Of a stretch of 12,346 nt of DNA, positions 7,692-12,346 are shown one piece after another. The notes beneath the pieces are model-generated. The model did not search any database, had not been told where the DNA came from, and saw only the letters and a list, made by a program, of their open reading frames with translations. The DNA lies in NCBI GenBank assembly GCA_036566925.1, contig DATCVI010000128.1, forward strand, positions 1 through 12,346, written 5' to 3'. Numbering within the stretch: the first letter of the stretch is position 1; each line of letters opens with the position of its first letter. The position numbers were made by a program, and so were the translations under genes. The DNA comes from Stenotrophomonas_A sp036566925. GTDB taxonomy: Bacteria; Pseudomonadota; Gammaproteobacteria; Xanthomonadales; Xanthomonadaceae.

Positions 7692-8624
7692 ATGGCCGAA
7701 CTGCAAGGCGTTTTCCCCATCCTGCCGACGATCTTCCAGGCCGACGGCGCCATCGACGAGGCCGGCATGGCCAATGTCTTCGAGTACCTGCTGGGCGCGG
7801 GCGCGGCCGGCGTGGTCTTTCCGGGCCTGGCCAGCGAGTACGACATGCTCGAGCGCGAGGAGCGGTTGCACCTGACCGCACGCATCGGCCAGTGGAACCA
7901 GGGCCGCGTGCCGTTGATCGTCGGCGCCAGCGCCAAGACCGTCGAAGACGCGATCGCCTTCGCTCGCGCCGGTGCCGAGGCCGGCGCCAGCGCGGCGATG
8001 GTACTCACGCCGCACCAGCATGCCGGCGATGCCACGGCGATGGCTGCGTTCTTCGAGCGCCTGCACGGCGAGTCCGGCGTGGAGGTGATGCTGCAGAACG
8101 CGCCCGCGCCGATGGGTGTAGGCCTGGCCGTGGACGAAGTGGTGGCGTTGGTGCGGCAGGTGCCGGGCATCGCCTACGTCAAGGAGGAGACGATGCCGTC
8201 CGGTCATCGCATCACTGCCCTGGCCGAGCGCGCCGCCGGCCACGTTCGCGCCGTCTTCGGCGGTGCCGGTGCCCGCTATGTGCTGGACGAACTCAGCCGC
8301 GGCGCCGTCGGCACGATGCCGGCCTGCGAGATCACCGAGGTGCACGTGGCGATGCTCGCCGCCTGGGCGGCCGGCGACCACGCGCATGCGCGCGAATTGT
8401 TTGAACGCACATTGCCCCTGCTGAGCATGCAGGCAGTATTCCGCTGGCGGCTGACCAAGGCGGTGCTGCTGCGACGCGGGCTCATCGCCAGCGACAAGGT
8501 GCGCGCGCCTGGCCCGGCGCTGGATGCCTTCGACCAGCGCGAACTCGATATCCTGCTGTCCCGCATTGGCGATCTGCTGCCGCTGGATCGCGTGCCTGGC
8601 AAGGTGCAGAGGATGTCCGCGTGA
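7692..8624 (+). CDS. DHDPS/N-acetylneuraminate lyase superfamily enzyme, 2-keto-3-deoxy-acid dehydratase-like
   Basis: This 310-residue (beta/alpha)8 class I lyase has the Schiff-base Lys164 in YVKEE. Two features separate it from true dihydrodipicolinate synthase: the GxxGE motif is replaced by GLASE (45-49), and the catalytic Tyr of YNxP is Gln135 in LQNAP. From memory, L-2-keto-3-deoxyarabonate dehydratase of Azospirillum has the same VQDAP arrangement and a similar end (LTKA... GLIAS near residues 254-267, and DPLVL-like terminus). It may therefore dehydrate, or cleave, a non-phosphorylated 2-keto-3-deoxy sugar acid. I chose ATG 7692 (GAAGGG about ten bases upstream) over an in-frame ATG at 7653, which would add 13 non-homologous-looking residues. 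Its stop overlaps the next start by GTGA, coupling it to the dehydratase that would supply its substrate. Superfamily is certain; reaction is inferred. Confidence 0.88.
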   Translation: MAELQGVFPILPTIFQADGAIDEAGMANVFEYLLGAGAAGVVFPGLASEYDMLEREERLHLTARIGQWNQGRVPLIVGASAKTVEDAIAFARAGAEAGASAAMVLTPHQHAGDATAMAAFFERLHGESGVEVMLQNAPAPMGVGLAVDEVVALVRQVPGIAYVKEETMPSGHRITALAERAAGHVRAVFGGAGARYVLDELSRGAVGTMPACEITEVHVAMLAAWAAGDHAHARELFERTLPLLSMQAVFRWRLTKAVLLRRGLIASDKVRAPGPALDAFDQRELDILLSRIGDLLPLDRVPGKVQRMSA

Positions 8625-9790
8625 GCCGCGTCGCCCGGGTCGAGACCTTCATCCTGACCATCCCGCGTACTACGCCCTACCTGGGTCCACTCGGGCCCGG
8701 CGAGCGCATCAACAGCCGCGGTTACCTGGTGCGCAAGGGCAACGGCACCCTCTACCCCACCACCGATCGTTCGGTGGTGGTGCGGGTCACCACCGAAGAT
8801 GGCGCGGTCGGTTGGGGCGAAACGTACGGCATCTGCGCGCCACGCGCGGTGTGCGAAATCATCAACGACCTGCTCGCCCCGGAGTTGATCGGGCGCGAGC
8901 CCGAGGACGTCGAACAGGTCTGGGACGACCTGTACGGGCTGATGCGCGTACGCGGCTGTTTCGGTGGCTTCCACGTCGACACCATCGCCGCGCTCGATAT
9001 CGCGCTGTGGGATTTGCGCGCCCGCGCGCGCGGCGTGCCGCTGTGGACCTTGCTCGGCGAACGCCAGCGCGAGGCCATTCCCGGGTACCTCTCGGGCCTG
9101 CCCGCCGGCACGCTCGAAGAGAAGCTGCAGATGGCGCGCGAATTCGCCGCGCAAGGACACGACGCCTTCAAGATCCACGCGGTGGTCAGCCATGACGGCA
9201 TCGTCGAGGAGGTCGCGGGCCTGCGCGCCACGCTCGGCCCCGGCCCGGAACTCATGGTCGACCTGCACTGGAAATTCGACCTGGCGCAGGCCCAGGCCAT
9301 GGCCGAGCAACTGGCGCCTTTCGACCTGAAGTTCATCGAGGCACCGCTCAAGCCGGAAGACATCGAAGGCTTGATTGCGCTCGGCCGTTCCAGCCCGGTG
9401 CCGGTCGCCGCCGGCGAAGAGTGGCATACCGAATACGAGGCGCGGCTACGCCTGGCGGGTGGGTCGCTGGCCTTCATCCAGCCGGAGATGGGACATACCG
9501 GCATCACCCAGTTCCTGCGCATTGCGCGGTTGGCGCAGGCACAAGGCGTGCCGATCGCACCGCACGCCACCATCGGCGGCGGCCTGTTCATGGCTGCCAG
9601 CCTGCACGTGGCCAGCGTGTTGCCCGGCCTATGGCGGCACGAGTGGCAGCACTCGATCTTCTCGCGCTCGCTGCAGATGCTCGACACCGATATGGCCTAC
9701 CGCGATGGCCACTACCACCTGCCGAGCGGCCCCGGCCTCGGCGCCGTGCCGGGCGAGCGGTTCTGGGATCACGCCGAAGCGGTGGCCTGA
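8621..9790 (+). CDS. Enolase-superfamily (mandelate racemase subgroup) sugar-acid dehydratase, galactonate dehydratase-like
   Basis: This 389-residue protein starts at GTG 8621, with AGAGGA seven bases upstream, overlapping the preceding stop by four bases. Active-site landmarks are Lys184-Ile-His186, the metal ligands Asp214, Glu240 and Glu266, His216 two residues after the first ligand (as in D-galactonate dehydratase DgoD), His315 in APHATIG and Glu341 in RHEWQ. The Asp that normally pairs with the barrel-end His is Glu289 (QPEMGHTGIT). The enzyme should remove water from an aldonate to make a 2-keto-3-deoxy acid, supplying DgoK and perhaps the DHDPS-like enzyme. Length and motif order agree with DgoD, but other members of the subgroup act on fuconate, arabinonate, galactarate or anhydro-sugar acids, so I do not give the symbol. 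Its last 22 bases overlap the end of the opposing transporter gene. Confidence 0.87.
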   Translation: MSRVARVETFILTIPRTTPYLGPLGPGERINSRGYLVRKGNGTLYPTTDRSVVVRVTTEDGAVGWGETYGICAPRAVCEIINDLLAPELIGREPEDVEQVWDDLYGLMRVRGCFGGFHVDTIAALDIALWDLRARARGVPLWTLLGERQREAIPGYLSGLPAGTLEEKLQMAREFAAQGHDAFKIHAVVSHDGIVEEVAGLRATLGPGPELMVDLHWKFDLAQAQAMAEQLAPFDLKFIEAPLKPEDIEGLIALGRSSPVPVAAGEEWHTEYEARLRLAGGSLAFIQPEMGHTGITQFLRIARLAQAQGVPIAPHATIGGGLFMAASLHVASVLPGLWRHEWQHSIFSRSLQMLDTDMAYRDGHYHLPSGPGLGAVPGERFWDHAEAVA

Positions 9791-11034
9791 GCCGGCCCTT
9801 CGTAGGCCAACGACAACGGCGAACGCCTGGCCAGCCGCAACGCTGCCCAGGCCAGCAACACCGCCAGCGGATGCAGGCAGGCCATCAGCACGAACGTGCG
9901 ATCGAAGGAGTGGCCGGCAACCAGCATGCCGACGACTTGTGCCGACAGCATGCCGCCCACCGCGCTGCCGCAACCGATCAGGCCGGCCACCGAAGCGATG
10001 TAGCGCGAAGGGAACAGATCCACGACAAGCGTGGTGAGGTTGATCTGGTAGACCAGGTGGGCAAACGTCACCAGGCAAGCCAGGCCCAGCAGCACCGGCA
10101 GCGGCGGATGCAGGGTGATGAGGATGCCGATGGGCGCCAAGGCCGCCGCGCCGGTCATCGTCAGCAGGCGGCTGCGCACGGGAGACACGCCGCGGCGCAC
10201 CAGCGCGCCGGAGATCGCGCCGCCGCCGACGCTGCCGATATCGGCGGCGACATACACCACCCACGCCAACGAGGCGATTGCCGCCAGGCTCATGCCGCGC
10301 ATGTCGCCCAGGTACTTGGGGAACCAGAACAGATAGAAGTACCAGACCGGGTCGGCGACCATCCGCGAGAGGATCAATGCCCACACCGCTCGATCGCGCG
10401 CGAGCCGGCCCCAGACACCTTTCATCGACGGCTGCGGCGTCGCTTCGGCGGCGGCCTTTCGCTCGCGCGGATACGCCCACCACCAGCCGATGATCCAGAC
10501 CAGCCCGGCCACGCCGGTGATCCAGAACGCGCTGCGCCAGCCATACGTCAGTGCGATGCCGCCGATCAACGGCGGCGCGAGGGTGGCGCCAATCATTGCG
10601 CCGGCGGTGTACAGGCCCAGCGCCAGGCCGCGCTGGCGCGGCGGGAATTGTTCGGCCACGACCTTGGTGCCGACGGTGTAGTTGCCCGGCTCGCCCAGGC
10701 CCAGGGCAAACCGCGCCGCACCGAGTTGAAAACTGCTGCGGACCATGCCGGTCGCGATATTGGCCAGCGACCACCAGCCGACGAACAGGATCAGCGCCAT
10801 GCGTGCGCCGAGCCAGTCGGTGATGCGCCCGGCCATCACGTAGGCGGCGGCGTAGGCCAGCAGGAACACCTGCACCACGCGCGCGTACTCGATGTCGCTC
10901 ATGCCCAGGTCGGCCTGGATCGTGGTGGCCAGGATCGACAGCGCCTGCCGGTCCAGGTAGTTGATGACCGTGGAGAAGAACAGCAGGCCGAGCAGCACCC
11001 ACTTCGTGCGCGAGGAAGCGCCGTTCACCCGCAC
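9769..11034 (-). CDS. MFS sugar-acid transporter (anion:cation symporter family, ExuT/DgoT type)
   Basis: This protein of up to 421 residues has about twelve hydrophobic segments and inner-membrane topology. The first helix carries VINYLDRQALSILA, the hallmark of the ACS/hexuronate-galactonate branch of the MFS. The loop after helix 2, GRITDWLGARMALIL, is MFS motif A, and a long cytoplasmic loop near residues 190-215 separates the halves. It likely imports an aldonate or uronate by proton symport. The start is uncertain: in-frame GTGs at 11034 and 11028 both lack a well-placed Shine-Dalgarno, whereas GGAGG at 11057-11061 fits an ATG at 11048 that is out of frame. The stop lies inside the end of the opposing dehydratase gene. 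The perfect operator at 11082-11096 lies just upstream, so control by the adjacent IclR protein is likely. Confidence 0.88.
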   Translation of the reverse strand: MRVNGASSRTKWVLLGLLFFSTVINYLDRQALSILATTIQADLGMSDIEYARVVQVFLLAYAAAYVMAGRITDWLGARMALILFVGWWSLANIATGMVRSSFQLGAARFALGLGEPGNYTVGTKVVAEQFPPRQRGLALGLYTAGAMIGATLAPPLIGGIALTYGWRSAFWITGVAGLVWIIGWWWAYPRERKAAAEATPQPSMKGVWGRLARDRAVWALILSRMVADPVWYFYLFWFPKYLGDMRGMSLAAIASLAWVVYVAADIGSVGGGAISGALVRRGVSPVRSRLLTMTGAAALAPIGILITLHPPLPVLLGLACLVTFAHLVYQINLTTLVVDLFPSRYIASVAGLIGCGSAVGGMLSAQVVGMLVAGHSFDRTFVLMACLHPLAVLLAWAALRLARRSPLSLAYEGPAQATASA

Positions 11035-11048
11035 ACCTGGTTGGTCAT
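11025..11048 (-). other. Mini-ORF (7 codons) overlapping the transporter start
   Basis: ATG at 11048 follows a canonical GGAGG with eight bases between, and encodes MTNQVCG before TGA (11027-11025). Its stop overlaps the transporter GTG at 11028 as GTGA. This is either a leader peptide that couples translation into the transporter, or the true transporter start made out of frame by an indel. The ribosome-binding site is the best in this gap, so the ATG is probably used. Confidence 0.4.
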
Positions 11049-11081
11049 CGTGGCCGCCTCCGCAAGGAAGGCTGCAACCTA

Positions 11082-11096
11082 TTGCTATTGTAGCAA
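11082..11096. promoter_or_regulatory. Perfect 15-bp inverted repeat, probable IclR-family operator
   Basis: TTGCTA-TTG-TAGCAA is a perfect 6-3-6 palindrome in the gap between the IclR gene and the transporter, ending 34 bases before the ATG at 11048. Size and symmetry suit a dimeric winged-helix repressor. The same motif, with one mismatch, sits between the two divergent operons, and a 9-base part recurs before the IclR gene. Nothing else in the window has this distribution. Confidence 0.7.
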
Positions 11097-11125
11097 CAAG
11101 TCAAACCGCAGCGCGGCAAAGTTCG

Positions 11126-11845
11126 CTAGCCGATTTCCACTGCCGCCAGGCGCAGCGCCGCCACCAGTTCGGCGGTGGCCGATTCGGGAATCCAGCCCGA
11201 CATGGCGATGCCGGCATGCACCGGATCGCCCATCGCAATCGCCACGATGTGGTGGTCACGCTCGTCGGCCACGTGCACGCGGGCGTAGCCCTGCTCGCGC
11301 GTCTGCGCCAGGGTGCGCAACAGCTGCTCGATGCCCTCGGGGAACATCGGGATCGGCCGCTCGCGGTAGAGCTCGCGCACTTCCTCGTCGGACAGTTGCG
11401 CCAGCAGGACGATGCCGATGCCGCTGGTGGTGGCGGGCAGCAAGCCGATGCGGCCGAGGCCGCGTGCGGCCTCGATCCCCGGCGGGGCGTGGAAGAGGTA
11501 GCTGACGCTGTCGTTCCACAACACGCCCATGGCGACCGTGTGGCCAAAGCGCCGCAGGCTTTCCAGCACCGGCATCGCGCGCCGGATCAAACCGGAGGCG
11601 AACAGGCTCTGCGCGGCCAGCACATGCATGCCCGGGCCGGGGGTGTACTTGCGGTCGGCGGTCTGCCGGGCGATGCCGAGGTAGGCCAGGGTCTTGAGGA
11701 GCCGGTTGACCCGCGTGGGGTTGGCGCCGAGCTGGCGCGCCAGCTCGCGACAGCCGACCGGCTCGGGCGAGGAGGCCAGCGCCTGCAAGGTGGCGATGCC
11801 GTCGATCAGGCTCTGGTTGGGCTGGGCGTTGGGCTTGGTTCGCAT
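11126..11845 (-). CDS. IclR-family transcriptional regulator
   Basis: This 239-residue protein has an N-terminal winged helix-turn-helix (residues about 10-70; VGCRELARQLGANPTRVNRLLKTLAYLGI holds the recognition helix) and a C-terminal effector-binding domain (about 80-239), with the family-typical RxMPVLESLRRFG, GLLPATTSGIGIVLLAQLSDEE and an ending in hydrophobic helices. IclR proteins usually repress sugar-acid and aromatic degradation genes and release DNA on binding a pathway intermediate, here plausibly a 2-keto-3-deoxy acid. The ATG at 11845 is preceded directly by GGTGG, a poorly spaced ribosome site. A half-operator 32 bases upstream suggests autoregulation. The gene lies upstream of the transporter on the same strand, with 77 bases between its stop and the mini-ORF start. 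Family is certain; effector and repressor mode are inferred. Confidence 0.92.
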   Translation of the reverse strand: MRTKPNAQPNQSLIDGIATLQALASSPEPVGCRELARQLGANPTRVNRLLKTLAYLGIARQTADRKYTPGPGMHVLAAQSLFASGLIRRAMPVLESLRRFGHTVAMGVLWNDSVSYLFHAPPGIEAARGLGRIGLLPATTSGIGIVLLAQLSDEEVRELYRERPIPMFPEGIEQLLRTLAQTREQGYARVHVADERDHHIVAIAMGDPVHAGIAMSGWIPESATAELVAALRLAAVEIG

Positions 11846-11876
11846 CCACCAAAGCGTACTTGTGCGCCCGGGCTAA

Positions 11877-11891
11877 TGCCACCAATAGCAA
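11877..11891. promoter_or_regulatory. Half-operator upstream of the IclR gene
   Basis: On the minus strand this reads TTGCTATTG-GTGGCA. The first nine bases are identical to the left half and spacer of the perfect site at 11082-11096, while the right half keeps only two of six positions. It is 32 bases upstream of the regulator start codon, close to the 34-base distance of the perfect site from its downstream ATG. A weak autoregulatory site is likely but unproven. Confidence 0.4.
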
Positions 11892-11903
11892 CACTTTCGC
11901 GGG

Positions 11904-12346
11904 CTAGCCGCCGGCGCGGGGCACCGGTTCGTGGATCGGGCAGCGGTTGAAGCTGGCACGGAAGTGTCGCGAGGCGGCCATCACCACGCGGCGGGCGCGG
12001 TTGATCGCGCCCAGCGGGCGGTGCGCGGCCAGGGCATGCCAGGGCGAAAACGCCAGCGCGTCCTCGCGCGCGGCCGAATCGGCCGCCCAACCCGTTTGTG
12101 GCGGCACGATCAGCCGCGCCACCGGCAAGAACGGGCTGGCGTCCTGCGGCCATTCCACCGAGGCGTCCTCCACCGGCATGGTTTCCAGGCCGCGGCACAG
12201 TTGCACCCGCAGCGCCCATTCCACCGGCGCATCGAGATCGGCGAAGAAAGCCGTGACGGCCTCGCGTTGCGCGTCCGGCTCGCTGTCCAGAGCGACGCCT
12301 TCCAGGGCCAGCAGCGCCGGGGACACCGGCGCCAGCGAGAACTTGG
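11904..12346 (-). CDS. Catalase-family heme protein, C-terminal part (5' end outside window)
   Basis: The frame is open from the right edge (first full codon 12344-12342) to TAG at 11906-11904, giving 146 residues. The apparent start at 12326 is an internal GTG, since the frame continues upstream as KFSLAP. Family marks are the strand KFSLAPVSPALLAL, the segment VEWPQDASPFLPVARLIVPPQT, and FSPWHALAAHRPLGAINRARRVVMAASRHFR, which corresponds to the catalase region around the proximal heme side and the turn to the C-terminal helices in the small, SrpA-like catalase-related proteins. The proximal-Tyr segment of standard catalases is not recognisable in this truncated part, so activity cannot be judged. 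These proteins use hydrogen or organic peroxides. The stop is 58 bases before the IclR start on the same strand; no terminator hairpin was seen in the gap, but a functional link to the sugar locus is not apparent. Confidence 0.75.
   Translation of the reverse strand, partial: KFSLAPVSPALLALEGVALDSEPDAQREAVTAFFADLDAPVEWALRVQLCRGLETMPVEDASVEWPQDASPFLPVARLIVPPQTGWAADSAAREDALAFSPWHALAAHRPLGAINRARRVVMAASRHFRASFNRCPIHEPVPRAGG

Noticed and set aside
9421..11505. 694-codon open frame on the + strand across the dehydratase end, transporter and regulator
   Set aside because: It spans three real genes and an intergenic operator, shows an Arg/Gln/His-rich shadow composition and has no domain.
1..12346. 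CRISPR arrays, tRNA or rRNA genes, insertion sequences, phage or plasmid genes
   Set aside because: No regularly spaced repeats, no tRNA-like cloverleaf, no transposase or integrase frames were seen on either strand; base composition is uniform across the window.

Overview
The window is GC-rich, densely packed proteobacterial chromosome. The TonB-dependent receptor is of the Xanthomonas/Caulobacter type, and an HrpB-type helicase and a SrpA-like catalase flank a sugar-acid locus. This best fits the Xanthomonadaceae (Lysobacteraceae: Xanthomonas, Stenotrophomonas, Pseudoxanthomonas, Lysobacter and relatives). That placement is inferred from protein style, not from a search.

Layout. 1-998 (+) is the 3' end of the RNA-helicase-family gene hrpB. 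1105-1515 (+) encodes a small single-pass membrane protein of unknown function. A perfect hairpin at 1541-1570 ends transcription from both sides. Then comes the main locus. Leftward operon A starts at 7403 and runs: TonB-dependent receptor, short-chain dehydrogenase, 2-dehydro-3-deoxygalactonokinase (dgoK), and a single ORF fusing KDPGal aldolase (dgoA) to an SMP-30-type sugar lactonase. Rightward operon B starts at 7692: a DHDPS-superfamily enzyme resembling 2-keto-3-deoxy-L-arabinonate dehydratase, then an enolase-superfamily sugar-acid dehydratase. Meeting it tail to tail is a leftward pair, an IclR-family regulator and an MFS sugar-acid transporter. The window closes with the 3' end of a catalase-family gene on the minus strand.

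How the genes fit together (inference). The receptor brings a galactose- or galactonate-like compound across the outer membrane and the MFS carrier takes it across the inner membrane. The SDR oxidises the sugar to a lactone, the SMP-30 domain opens it, the enolase-family enzyme dehydrates the aldonate to a 2-keto-3-deoxy acid, DgoK phosphorylates this and the DgoA domain cleaves it to pyruvate and glyceraldehyde-3-phosphate (the De Ley-Doudoroff route). The DHDPS-like enzyme, translationally coupled to the dehydratase, would act on the same kind of intermediate without phosphorylation and may be a second branch or reveal a different substrate.

Regulation. A 15-bp inverted repeat, TTGCTA-N3-TAGCAA, is perfect upstream of the transporter and has one mismatch in the divergent promoter region between operons A and B. 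It recurs as half-sites upstream of the IclR gene and in the receptor-SDR gap. I propose it as the operator of the local IclR regulator. The most notable points are the aldolase-lactonase fusion, this operator family, the unusual active sites of the two operon-B enzymes, and a tiny ORF with a strong Shine-Dalgarno overlapping the transporter start.
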